Shown here: in pieces, positions 16,777 to 25,084 of the stretch
Layout of the letters: each line of letters starts with the position of its first letter
Position numbering within the stretch: the first letter of the stretch is position 1
Source of the DNA: Microcosmobacter mediterraneus
Lineage (GTDB): Bacteria > Bacteroidota > Bacteroidia > Flavobacteriales > Flavobacteriaceae
NCBI RefSeq assembly: GCF_031846265.1
Contig: NZ_JAVRIA010000005.1
Location: forward strand, 124,001 to 188,000
Reading direction: 5' to 3'
Length of the DNA: 64,000 bases
The notes under the pieces: model-generated
The model's database searches: none
What the model was told of the DNA's origin: nothing
What the model saw: the letters and a program-made list of their open reading frames with translations, nothing else
Made by a program: the position numbers and the translations under genes

Positions 16777-17786
16777 TGCCAAATATCAATACTGAAATAC
16801 AAAAAAGAATCCTCGTGCTTGATGGTGCAATGGGAACTATGCTTCAGCAATATTATTTCTCCGAAGAGGATTATAGAGGTCAACGATTTAAGGATTATCC
16901 AACGACATTAAAAGGAAATAATGATTTATTATCCTTAACGCAACCAGAAGCTATAAAGGAGGTGCACCGAAAATATTTTGAAGCAGGAGCAGATATTGTA
17001 GAAACCAATACGTTTTCTGGGACATCAATTGCAATGGCAGACTACAACATGGAAGATTTAGTTTACGAGCTCAATTATGAATCTGCAAAATTAGCCAAAG
17101 AAGTTGCTAAAGAATTCACTAAGTCAAATCCTGAAAAGCCTCGTTTTGTAGCAGGAAGTATTGGGCCAACGAACAGAACGGCAAGTTTATCACCAGACGT
17201 TAATAGACCTGAATATAGAGCCATAACTTTTGATGAATTACGAATTGCCTACAAAGAGCAAGTGGAAGCTCTAATTTCTGGAGGTGTTGATGTGCTATTA
17301 GTAGAAACTATTTTTGATACCTTAAATGCTAAAGCAGCATTATTTGCTATTGAAGAGGTTAAAGAAGAACAACAAATTGATATTCCTGTTATGGTTTCGG
17401 GGACGATTACAGATGCTAGTGGAAGAACATTGTCAGGTCAAACAGTAGAGGCCTTTCTAATTTCAATATCGCATATTCCGCTGTTAAGTGTTGGGTTTAA
17501 TTGTGCTTTAGGTGCAGAGCAATTAAAGCCATATTTAAAACGATTATCTAGAGAAACAGAATTTTATACCTCTGCGCATCCTAATGCTGGTTTGCCTAAT
17601 GCTTTTGGCGAGTACGACCAGTCTCCAAAAGAAATGCAAGCTTTAATCGAGGATTACCTCCAAGATGGATTGATAAATATAATAGGTGGTTGCTGTGGAA
17701 CAAGTCCGGATCATATTAATGCAATAGCTGAAGTAGTCTCAAAATATCAACCACGAAAAATCCAAGAGGAAGCTTATGGCAACTAA
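16776..17786 (+). CDS. methionine synthase, homocysteine-methyltransferase part (split MetH)
   Basis: This 336-residue protein matches the N-terminal domain of MetH, which is a homocysteine S-methyltransferase barrel. It has LDGAMGTMLQ at the N-terminus, VETNTFSGTSIAMADY and GSIGPTNRTASLSPDV. The zinc-binding cysteines are in NCALG and in the C-terminal GGCCGTSPDHI. It transfers the methyl group from methylcobalamin to homocysteine. Its 3' end overlaps the next gene, which encodes the remaining MetH domains, by 11 bp, so the two halves are translated together. The split arrangement is common in Bacteroidota. Translation is probably controlled by the SAM-I riboswitch hairpin at the start codon. 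Confidence 0.95.
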   Translation: MPNINTEIQKRILVLDGAMGTMLQQYYFSEEDYRGQRFKDYPTTLKGNNDLLSLTQPEAIKEVHRKYFEAGADIVETNTFSGTSIAMADYNMEDLVYELNYESAKLAKEVAKEFTKSNPEKPRFVAGSIGPTNRTASLSPDVNRPEYRAITFDELRIAYKEQVEALISGGVDVLLVETIFDTLNAKAALFAIEEVKEEQQIDIPVMVSGTITDASGRTLSGQTVEAFLISISHIPLLSVGFNCALGAEQLKPYLKRLSRETEFYTSAHPNAGLPNAFGEYDQSPKEMQALIEDYLQDGLINIIGGCCGTSPDHINAIAEVVSKYQPRKIQEEAYGN

Positions 17787-20496
17787 ACAACTGAAATTAT
17801 CTGGTTTAGAGCCATTGGTAATTACTCCTCAAAGTAATTTTATCAATGTTGGAGAGCGTACAAACGTTACAGGTTCTAGAAAGTTTTTGAGGCTTATTAA
17901 AGAAGAAAAATTTGATGAAGCTATAGAAGTGGCGCGACATCAAGTAGAAGGAGGAGCTCAGATTCTAGATGTAAATATGGATGAAGGAATGCTCGATGGT
18001 AAAGAAGCCATGGTTCATTTTTTAAATCTTATCGCTTCAGAGCCAGATATTGCTCGTATTCCTATTATGATTGATAGTTCCAAATGGGAAATCATTGAAG
18101 CAGGTTTGCAGGTTGTGCAGGGAAAAGCGGTAGTCAATTCCATTTCATTAAAAGAAGGCGAAGAAGAGTTTATTAGACAAGCAAAGCTGATTAAACGTTA
18201 TGGAGCAGCAACAATTATTATGGCATTTGACGAAGATGGTCAAGCAGATAATTATGAAAGACGCATTGAAATTTGTGAACGATCCTATAAGATTTTGACT
18301 GAAAATATAGGTTTCCCTCCTCAAGACATCATATTCGATCCAAATATTTTTCCAGTTGCAACAGGAATGGAAGAACATAGACAGAACGCTTTGGACTTTT
18401 TTAAAGCTACCAAATGGATAAAAGACAATTTGCTACATGCTCATGTTTCGGGAGGTGTAAGTAATGTATCATTTTCTTTTAGAGGTAACAATACAGTGAG
18501 AGAGGCTATGCATTCCGCATTTTTGTATCATGCTATTAAACATGGGATGACAATGGGGATTGTTAATCCTGCTATGTTAGAGGTTTATGATAGTATTCCT
18601 AAAGATTTACTAGATCATGTAGAAGACGTATTGCTAGATAGAAAAGATGATGCTACTGAGCGTTTACTGGATTTTGCAGAGTCGGTTAAGGGAAATCAAA
18701 AGGAAAATGAAACCAAAGTTTTAGAATGGAGATCAAAGGCATTACAAGAGCGTATTACACATAGCTTAGTTAAGGGAATAGATGCCTTTATTGTTGAAGA
18801 TGTTGAAGAAGCTAGACAATCTGTAGAAAGACCAATCCAAGTAATAGAAGGTCATTTAATGGCTGGGATGAATGTTGTTGGAGATTTGTTTGGCAGTGGT
18901 AAAATGTTTTTGCCACAAGTAGTAAAATCAGCTCGTGTAATGAAAAAAGCTGTAGCTCACCTGCAACCTTTTATTGAAGCAGAAAAAGATGGTAAAGCAC
19001 AATCGGCTGGAAAAATACTAATGGCTACTGTAAAAGGCGATGTTCACGATATTGGTAAAAATATTGTGAGTGTTGTCTTAGGATGTAACAATTATGAAAT
19101 CGTAGATTTAGGAGTTATGGTGCCACCAGAACGTATTATCGAAGCTGCAAAAAAAGAAAATGTCGATGTTATTGGGTTAAGTGGTTTAATTACACCATCA
19201 TTAGATGAGATGGTGTATTTGGCTAGTGAAATGGAAAAAGAAAATTTGAATATTCCATTACTCATTGGAGGAGCAACAACCTCTAGAGCGCATACAGCTG
19301 TTAAGATTGCACCAAAATATCAAAACACAGTAGTTCATGTCAATGATGCATCAAGAGCAGTAACGGTTGTTGGTAATTTACTCCAAGACAATAATAAGGT
19401 TTACAAAGATGATATTAGAACAGAGTATAATCTGTTTAGAGAGCAGTTTCTTACGCGTGGTAAGCGTAAAGAATATATCTCTATTGAAGAAGCCAGAAAT
19501 AAAAAGTATCAAATAGATTGGAGTAAAAGTAAAATTATTAAACCTAAACAGCTTGGTGTCCAAATTTTAAATGATTTTGATATTACTAAGTTAGAGACTT
19601 ATATAGATTGGTCACCATTTTTTAGAAGTTGGGATTTGCACGGAAAATTTCCAAATATCTTAAATGATGATATTGTTGGTGAACAGGCTACAGAATTATT
19701 TAAGGATGCACAGGAATTACTGAAGCGTGTTTTTGATAAAAAATTACTCAAAGCCAAAGCAGTATTTGGTTTGTTTCCTGCCAATACAGTAAATGATGAC
19801 GACATTGTTGTAACAATTAATGAAACCTGTCTCCTCGAGCGCAGTCGAGAGGTCACTGAAACACCTAAAGCTAAAGCACAGCATTTTAAATTTCTAACCC
19901 TACGTCAACAGCTCAAAAAGCGAGAAGGTGTTCCAAATTTTGCACTTTCCGATTTTATAGCACCTAAAACATCTGGTATTGAGGACTATATTGGTGCTTT
20001 TTGTGTTTCTACAGGTTTTGGAACACAAGAACTAGCTGAACAATTTGAGGCTGATAACGATGACTATAATTCTATAATGATAAAAGCATTAGCCGATCGA
20101 TTGGCTGAAGCTTTTGCAGAGTATTTACATAAAGAAGTGAGAACAAAACATTGGAGTTATGCTAATGATGAAGAATTATCTAATGAAGAGCTCATTAAAG
20201 AAAACTATAAAGGTATTCGTCCTGCTCCAGGTTATCCTGCTTGCCCAGATCATTTAGAAAAACAAACCATCTGGAAGCTTTTAGATGTAGAAGAAAATAT
20301 TGGTGTTAAACTTACTGAGAGTCTTGCAATGTTGCCAGCTGCAAGTGTTTCTGGGTATTATTTTGGTAACGAAGAGGCTAAATATTTTGGGCTAGGAAAA
20401 ATAACAGAAGATCAATTGATAGATTATAGCAAACGTCGCGAAATCTCAATTGAAAAAGCAAAAAAATGGCTTAACCCAAACCTAGCAGAGATATAA
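17776..20496 (+). CDS. metH: methionine synthase, folate-, cobalamin- and activation-domain part
   Basis: The 906-residue product carries the remaining MetH domains. Residues about 10-290 are the pterin-binding barrel (NVGERTNVTGSRKF, ILDVNMDEGMLDG). Then come the cap and cobalamin-binding domains, with the cobalt-ligand His H424 in DVHDIGKN and GLITPSLDEM. The C-terminal activation domain (RPAPGYPACPDHLEK) binds SAM for reductive methylation. Around residues 685-701 there is an insert that coincides with a short palindromic repeat in the DNA (see separate entry). The gene overlaps the upstream methyltransferase gene by 11 bp. Confidence 0.97.
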   Translation: MATKQLKLSGLEPLVITPQSNFINVGERTNVTGSRKFLRLIKEEKFDEAIEVARHQVEGGAQILDVNMDEGMLDGKEAMVHFLNLIASEPDIARIPIMIDSSKWEIIEAGLQVVQGKAVVNSISLKEGEEEFIRQAKLIKRYGAATIIMAFDEDGQADNYERRIEICERSYKILTENIGFPPQDIIFDPNIFPVATGMEEHRQNALDFFKATKWIKDNLLHAHVSGGVSNVSFSFRGNNTVREAMHSAFLYHAIKHGMTMGIVNPAMLEVYDSIPKDLLDHVEDVLLDRKDDATERLLDFAESVKGNQKENETKVLEWRSKALQERITHSLVKGIDAFIVEDVEEARQSVERPIQVIEGHLMAGMNVVGDLFGSGKMFLPQVVKSARVMKKAVAHLQPFIEAEKDGKAQSAGKILMATVKGDVHDIGKNIVSVVLGCNNYEIVDLGVMVPPERIIEAAKKENVDVIGLSGLITPSLDEMVYLASEMEKENLNIPLLIGGATTSRAHTAVKIAPKYQNTVVHVNDASRAVTVVGNLLQDNNKVYKDDIRTEYNLFREQFLTRGKRKEYISIEEARNKKYQIDWSKSKIIKPKQLGVQILNDFDITKLETYIDWSPFFRSWDLHGKFPNILNDDIVGEQATELFKDAQELLKRVFDKKLLKAKAVFGLFPANTVNDDDIVVTINETCLLERSREVTETPKAKAQHFKFLTLRQQLKKREGVPNFALSDFIAPKTSGIEDYIGAFCVSTGFGTQELAEQFEADNDDYNSIMIKALADRLAEAFAEYLHKEVRTKHWSYANDEELSNEELIKENYKGIRPAPGYPACPDHLEKQTIWKLLDVEENIGVKLTESLAMLPAASVSGYYFGNEEAKYFGLGKITEDQLIDYSKRREISIEKAKKWLNPNLAEI
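19829..19857 (+). repeat. REP-like short palindromic repeat inside the metH reading frame
   Basis: The element contains CTCGAGCGCAGTCGAG (19834-19849), an inverted repeat with a GCGCAG centre. It is much richer in G and C than the surrounding gene. From general knowledge, short GCGCAGTCGA-type palindromes are common between genes in Flavobacteriia. Here it is read in frame as about ten residues (CLLERSREVT) at codons 685-694. It lies in the linker between the cobalamin and activation domains. I did not find another copy in this window. Confidence 0.55.
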
Positions 20497-20570
20497 CAAT
20501 TTATTATAAATCTGAAAATAATTAAATTATATAAATGTAGTAATCTTGTTAAAGATTAAAAATAATAATG

Positions 20571-20663
20571 ATGAAAAAACACAAACTAGAAGTAAAGTTT
20601 GCTATACAGTTACTTGTTCTTGCAATCCTTGCTTTAGTAGCAGCATATTTTACTACAAAATAG
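20571..20663 (+). CDS. 30-residue single-pass membrane protein
   Basis: This short ORF between metH and metF starts at 20571 (ATGATG, so 20568 is also possible) and ends at a TAG at 20661-20663. It has a basic N-terminus (MKKHKLEVK) and a hydrophobic stretch of about 17 residues (FAIQLLVLAILALVAAYF), followed by TTK. It lies downstream of metH on the same strand, within a 204-bp gap. A hairpin (20671-20688) follows it. The function is unknown. Orientation, start and composition suggest a real microprotein; conservation would confirm it. Confidence 0.5.
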   Translation: MKKHKLEVKFAIQLLVLAILALVAAYFTTK

Positions 20664-20670
20664 TATAACC

Positions 20671-20688
20671 CTTGCTGAATTAAGCAAG
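20671..20688 (+). other. hairpin between the 30-residue ORF and metF
   Basis: CTTGCT (20671-20676) pairs with AGCAAG (20683-20688) around a 6-base loop. A short T-rich run (20692-20700) follows and leads directly into the metF ATG at 20701. It could reduce read-through into metF or shape its start region. It is weak as a terminator. Confidence 0.4.
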
Positions 20689-20700
20689 TAAATATTTTTT

Positions 20701-21657
20701 ATGAAAGTAACAGAACACATTAAAAATGCCAATGGTAAAACCCTATTCTCTTTTGAGATTTTGCCACCTTTGAAAGGGCAACATATTGATTCTATATTTG
20801 ATAACATTAATCCCTTAATGGAATTTAAACCACCTTTTATAGATGTCACTTATCACAGAGAAGAGTACATTTATAAAGAGTTAGATAATGGATTACTAGA
20901 AAAGAAAGTGGTCAAAAAAAGACCAGGAACTGTTGGTATTTGTTCAGCTATTCAAAATAAGTATCAAGTAGATGCTATTCCTCATATTTTATGTGGAGGA
21001 TTTACCAAAGAAGATACCGAGAATTTCTTAATAGATTTAGATTTCCTAGGAATTGATAATGTTATGGCATTACGAGGAGACGCTGTAAAAAGTGAAACCT
21101 ATTTTAGGCCAGAAAAAGAAGGTCACAATTTTGCTAGTGACCTTGTGGCTCAAGTTCAGAATCTGAATAAAGGAAAATACCTTGATGATGAATTACAGAA
21201 CTCATCAAAAACAAATTTTTGTATAGGTGTTGCAGGCTATCCAGAAAAGCATATGGAAGCTCCAAGCCTTGATAGTGATATTCATTTTCTAAAAAAGAAG
21301 ATTAAAAATGGAGCAACTTATATCGTTACACAAATGTTTTTTGATAATTCTAAGTACTTTGAGTTTGTAAACAAATGCAGAACCGAAGGCATTACCGTTC
21401 CTATTATTCCAGGATTAAAACCTATAGCTACAAAAAAGCAACTGAATTTAATTCCGCATCGCTTTAAAGTAGATCTTCCAGACGAGCTTATAATGAATGT
21501 TGTAAAATGTAAAGATAATAAGGCTGTGAGACAAGTTGGTATAGAATGGTGTGTTGCACAAAGCAAAGAGCTTATTGCTCAAAATGTACCTCTAGTACAT
21601 TATTATTCTATGGGAAAATCCGATAATATTTATGATATAGCATCTCAGATTTTTTAG
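20701..21657 (+). CDS. metF: 5,10-methylenetetrahydrofolate reductase
   Basis: The 318-residue protein is the FAD-dependent barrel enzyme that reduces methylene-THF to 5-methyl-THF, the methyl donor for MetH. It shows FSFEILPPLKG near the N-terminus and IDVTYHREEY. It also has the NVMALRGD segment, GVAGYPEKHMEAPS, and TQMFFDNSKYFEF, all typical. The gene follows the split metH with one small ORF in between, so the three products form the methyl-transfer branch of methionine synthesis. It may be co-regulated by the SAM-I riboswitch if read-through occurs. Confidence 0.96.
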   Translation: MKVTEHIKNANGKTLFSFEILPPLKGQHIDSIFDNINPLMEFKPPFIDVTYHREEYIYKELDNGLLEKKVVKKRPGTVGICSAIQNKYQVDAIPHILCGGFTKEDTENFLIDLDFLGIDNVMALRGDAVKSETYFRPEKEGHNFASDLVAQVQNLNKGKYLDDELQNSSKTNFCIGVAGYPEKHMEAPSLDSDIHFLKKKIKNGATYIVTQMFFDNSKYFEFVNKCRTEGITVPIIPGLKPIATKKQLNLIPHRFKVDLPDELIMNVVKCKDNKAVRQVGIEWCVAQSKELIAQNVPLVHYYSMGKSDNIYDIASQIF

Positions 21658-21712
21658 CCAGATTTGTTATTAAGTTTAGTGCTTTTGGTAAAAAGAAACC
21701 GTCTTTATATCG

Positions 21713-21720
21713 TATTTTTG
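21713..21720 (+). promoter_or_regulatory. candidate -7 promoter box (TAnnTTTG) of the aminotransferase gene
   Basis: TATTTTTG lies 38 bp upstream of the ATG at 21759 and matches the Bacteroidota -7 consensus. The nearest upstream TTG is 25 bp away, slightly outside the usual spacing, so the call is tentative. Confidence 0.4.
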
Positions 21721-21758
21721 CAACACATAAAAATACTAACCAAACTTAAATACATTTC

Positions 21759-23018
21759 ATGAAAACATCAGAATTAGCTGAAGGTTTAAAAGGTTCTGAA
21801 ATCATAAAAATTGCAGGAGAAGTAAATGCACTTAAAGCACAAGGTGAGGTTATTTATAACCAAACTATAGGTGATTTTAATCCAAATGTATTTCCAATTC
21901 CAGTAGCCTTAAAATCAGCTATTATTGATGCTTATGAAGCTAATCATACAAACTATCCTACAGCTAATGGTATGCAAGAGCTTAGAGATACGGTTTCTAG
22001 TTATTTATCTAGGCGTTTAGGCTTAGACTATGCTTCAGATGAAATTTTAATTTCTGGTGGAGCGCGTCCTTTAATCTACGCAACATATCAAACAGTTTTA
22101 GATATTAGTGATAAAGTCCTGTATCCTGTTCCATCATGGAATAATGATGCTTACACCTATTTAGCTAGGAACAACGCAGTAGTTGTAGAGACTAAACCAG
22201 AGCATAAATTTATGCCTACAGTTGAGGACATAAAACCACAAATAAGAGATGTTAATTTAGTGGCTTTATGTTCGCCTTTGAATCCTACAGGAACTACGTT
22301 TACAAAAGAAGCTTTATCTGAAATTTGTGACTTAGTCATAGCTGAGAATGTAAGACGGCAGACATTAAATATTAAACCACTTTATGTGCTATACGATCAA
22401 ATTTATTGGCAATTAACATATAATCAAACGCAGCATTACAATCCTGTAGAATTAAACTCTGAGATGAGAGATTATACCATTTTTGTAGACGGTATTTCTA
22501 AGGCGTTTGCATCTACAGGAGTTAGAGTAGGATGGGCTTTTGGGCCAAAGCATGTGATTTCTAAAATGAAAGCTATGCTAAGTCATATTGGAGCCTGGTC
22601 TCCTAAAGCAGAACAGATAGCAACAGCTTCGTTCTTAAAGCAAGATGCTGAAGTCTCTAAGTATTTAGGTTGGATAAAAGGCGAATTAGACGATAGGTTA
22701 ATTTCCTTTTACAACGGATTCCAAGATTTAAAATCTAAAGGCTATTCGGTTGATGCAATTGAACCTGAAGCAGCTTTATATTTGACAGTTCAATTTGATT
22801 TGGTTGGGAAAACGACACAAAACGGACAAGTTTTAGAAGATATTAAAGCGGTAACCAGCTATTTATTAAATGAAGCAAAATTAGCAGTTGTTCCGTTTTA
22901 TGCCTTTGGGACATCATTGGAGTCTAACTGGTTTAGGTTATCTGTAGGTACTGCAAAAAAAGAGGATATTTCTACAATCTTTAAGTTGCTAGAAGAAGCT
23001 TTAAATAAACTCTCCTAA
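21759..23018 (+). CDS. PLP-dependent aminotransferase, class I/II
   Basis: This 419-residue fold-type I aminotransferase has the family features NYPTANGMQELRDTV, ISGGARPLIYATYQ and LCSPLNPTGTTFT. The cofactor-binding Lys is in DGISKAFASTGVRVGW, and the C-terminal Arg is in WFRLSVGTAKKED. Such enzymes transfer an amino group between an amino acid and a 2-oxo acid using pyridoxal phosphate. The substrate cannot be fixed from sequence. It lies between metF and the outer-membrane PagL-like gene and is probably its own transcription unit. Confidence 0.93.
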   Translation: MKTSELAEGLKGSEIIKIAGEVNALKAQGEVIYNQTIGDFNPNVFPIPVALKSAIIDAYEANHTNYPTANGMQELRDTVSSYLSRRLGLDYASDEILISGGARPLIYATYQTVLDISDKVLYPVPSWNNDAYTYLARNNAVVVETKPEHKFMPTVEDIKPQIRDVNLVALCSPLNPTGTTFTKEALSEICDLVIAENVRRQTLNIKPLYVLYDQIYWQLTYNQTQHYNPVELNSEMRDYTIFVDGISKAFASTGVRVGWAFGPKHVISKMKAMLSHIGAWSPKAEQIATASFLKQDAEVSKYLGWIKGELDDRLISFYNGFQDLKSKGYSVDAIEPEAALYLTVQFDLVGKTTQNGQVLEDIKAVTSYLLNEAKLAVVPFYAFGTSLESNWFRLSVGTAKKEDISTIFKLLEEALNKLS

Positions 23019-23062
23019 CTCTATTTCAATTATTCTTTTACCTTTGGCATCATTCAAAAAAA

Positions 23063-24160
23063 ATGATGAGGTTTAAAGCATTTTTGTTTTTAGTAATGAC
23101 TACCAGCTTTCTTTATGCTCAAATAGAAAAGCAGACTTCGTCGTATTTAGAATTAAATTATTTTAAAGGTAACATAGCTTTACATAATGATGATATTCTA
23201 CACCTTATTACAGGACATCCTGAAGGGTTTCTTTTAAGTTGGAATAAGAAAACATTTGGTCATAATGATTGGGAACAACGTTATAATTATCCAGATTATG
23301 GTATAACATTCTCATATCAAAATTTAAAAAATTCTGTTCTTGGTAATAATTATGGATTATATGCACATTTTAATTTCTATTTCTTCAAAAGATATGTAAT
23401 GCTACGTATAGGCCAAGGTCTAGCATATACAACAAATCCGTATGATAAAGTTGATAATTTTAAAAATGTTGCCTTTGGTTCAAAACTATTGAGTAGTACA
23501 TTTTTAATGCTTAACTATAAGAAGGAACGCATCTTTAAAAATTTTGGTTTCCAAGCAGGATTGTCACTTTTACATTACTCAAACGCTAATGTAAAAGCGC
23601 CAAATGCGAGTATAAATTCTATAACATTTAACTTAGGTGTAAACTATAATTTTGAAGATGAAGATGAAGATTTTATTGATAATTTAGAAGAAGAAAAGTA
23701 TACTGAGCCTTTTCGTTATAACATCGTATTTAGAAGTGGTATTAATGAAAGTGATGTTATAGATAGTGGTCAATTTCCATTTTATATCCTCTCTGCTTAT
23801 ACAGATAAACGCTTAAGTCGTAAAAGTGCTATCCAGTTAGGAACAGATGTTTTTTTCTCAAACTTTTTAAAGGAGTTAATTTATTATAAATCTGTTTCTT
23901 TTCCTGAGGAGAATGTTTCTGGAGATGAAGATTATAAACGTGTTGGTGTATTTGTAGGTCACGAGTTATTTATTAATAAACTTTCTATCTTAACACAGTT
24001 AGGTTATTATGTATATTATCCTTTTGATTTTGAGGGAAGAACGTACATTAGAGTTGGTGTTAAACGCTATTTTGGAAAGAAATGGTTTGGTGCATTAACC
24101 TTAAAATCACATGGCGCGAAAGCAGAAGCAGTTGAATTTGGAATTGGTATTAGATTATGA
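23063..24160 (+). CDS. acyloxyacyl hydrolase / PagL-like lipid A deacylase, outer-membrane barrel
   Basis: The 365-residue product has a signal peptide (AFLFLVMTTSFLYAQ). It has a barrel-type pattern of alternating strands and a terminal AVEFGIGIRL. The segment LLHYSNANVKAPN carries the HxSN motif of PagL-type lipid A 3-O-deacylases, in which His and Ser are catalytic. The protein is longer than classical PagL (about 190 residues) and looks like an extended family member with a second half of unknown role. Its stop overlaps the start of the head-GIN gene by 4 bp, so the two are translationally coupled. Confidence 0.78.
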   Translation: MMRFKAFLFLVMTTSFLYAQIEKQTSSYLELNYFKGNIALHNDDILHLITGHPEGFLLSWNKKTFGHNDWEQRYNYPDYGITFSYQNLKNSVLGNNYGLYAHFNFYFFKRYVMLRIGQGLAYTTNPYDKVDNFKNVAFGSKLLSSTFLMLNYKKERIFKNFGFQAGLSLLHYSNANVKAPNASINSITFNLGVNYNFEDEDEDFIDNLEEEKYTEPFRYNIVFRSGINESDVIDSGQFPFYILSAYTDKRLSRKSAIQLGTDVFFSNFLKELIYYKSVSFPEENVSGDEDYKRVGVFVGHELFINKLSILTQLGYYVYYPFDFEGRTYIRVGVKRYFGKKWFGALTLKSHGAKAEAVEFGIGIRL

Positions 24161-24903
24161 AAATATTAGGTTGCATACTAGGAATATTGTTCTTTTTATC
24201 ATGTGATAGCAATAATGCTAGCGATTGCTTTCAAACCTCAGGACCAATAGTTCAGGAGGAAGTTCAAGTAGATCCATTTTCAAGAATATTAGTAAATAGA
24301 GGAGTTGAACTTATTCTAAAGCAAGACACTGAATATCGTATTATTATCGAATCTGGAGAAAACTTAATTGGAGATGTTTCGGTTAATCTACAAGGAAATC
24401 AGCTAATTTTGACTGATAATAATACATGCAATTATGTAAGAGATTATATATCTACAAAAGTATATGTTTCGGCTCCCAATCTTACGGAAATAAGAAGCTC
24501 AACGCAATATGATATTTCATCAGATGGTATCCTTAGTTATCCTAACTTAGCATTATCTTCTGAAGATTTTTTTGCTCCAGGAACGTATACTAGTGGAGAC
24601 TTTAGACTTAATATTAATGCAAATGAATTAAAAATTATTACAAATAATTTGTCTTCGCAATACATTACAGGAACTGTTGAAACCCTCAATATTAATTTTG
24701 CCTCAGGAGCTGGACGTTTTGAAGGTGCTAATCTTTTAGCTCAAGATGTAATAATTAATCATCGTGGCTCTAATGATATGATTATTAATCCTCAACAATC
24801 TTTAACAGGACAACTTCGAGGAACAGGAGATCTTATTTCTGTAAACCAACCACCAACTGTTAATGTAGAGCAGTTATATACAGGTCAACTTATTTTTCAG
24901 TAG
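24157..24903 (+). CDS. lipoprotein with head-GIN domain (DUF2807)
   Basis: This 248-residue protein has a lipoprotein signal (MKILGCILGILFFLSCDS, lipobox FLSC). It continues with a right-handed beta-helix-like domain typical of DUF2807 (PFSRILVNRGVELILKQ, YRIIIESGENLI, and repeated strand-turn units such as ELKIITNNLSSQYITGTVETL). Family proteins are surface or periplasmic and of unknown role. The last 14 bp overlap the end of a small gene on the other strand, so the two transcripts converge. It is coupled to the PagL-like gene. Confidence 0.85.
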   Translation: MKILGCILGILFFLSCDSNNASDCFQTSGPIVQEEVQVDPFSRILVNRGVELILKQDTEYRIIIESGENLIGDVSVNLQGNQLILTDNNTCNYVRDYISTKVYVSAPNLTEIRSSTQYDISSDGILSYPNLALSSEDFFAPGTYTSGDFRLNINANELKIITNNLSSQYITGTVETLNINFASGAGRFEGANLLAQDVIINHRGSNDMIINPQQSLTGQLRGTGDLISVNQPPTVNVEQLYTGQLIFQ

Positions 24904-25069
24904 AAGGAGAATCAAAAAGTATTACTAATATTATCATTACTACAAAAAAACCTAATCGTGTATTCCATTCCTCTTCTAAAATATCTTTAAACCTTTTTTT
25001 GCCCAAATAATAGCACCATTTCAAACAAGCACCTATTAATTTGAAGATATCAGGTAAAATTTCTGCCAT
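24890..25069 (-). CDS. 59-residue membrane protein downstream of gldA
   Basis: The ATG is at 25069 and the stop codon at 24890-24892 on the minus strand. The N-terminal half is amphipathic and cationic (FKLIGACLKWCYYLGKKRF). An acidic patch (DILEEEWN) and one C-terminal membrane helix (LGFFVVMIILVILF) follow. It starts 15 bp after the gldA stop codon in the same direction, so it is probably in the gldA transcript. Its 3' end overlaps the head-GIN gene by 14 bp. Function is unknown. Confidence 0.62.
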   Translation of the reverse strand: MAEILPDIFKLIGACLKWCYYLGKKRFKDILEEEWNTRLGFFVVMIILVILFDSPSTEK

Positions 25070-25084
25070 CGCAAGTTGTAATTA

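Noticed and set aside
17776..17786. A frameshift splitting methionine synthase
   Set aside because: Both halves are complete domains with their own starts and an 11-bp overlap. The split organisation is usual in this phylum, so it is not an error.
20541..20558. A hairpin TAATCTT/AAGATTA after metH as a terminator
   Set aside because: It is A/T-only, has no U-tract and is followed by the small ORF in the same direction. It is not strong enough to call.
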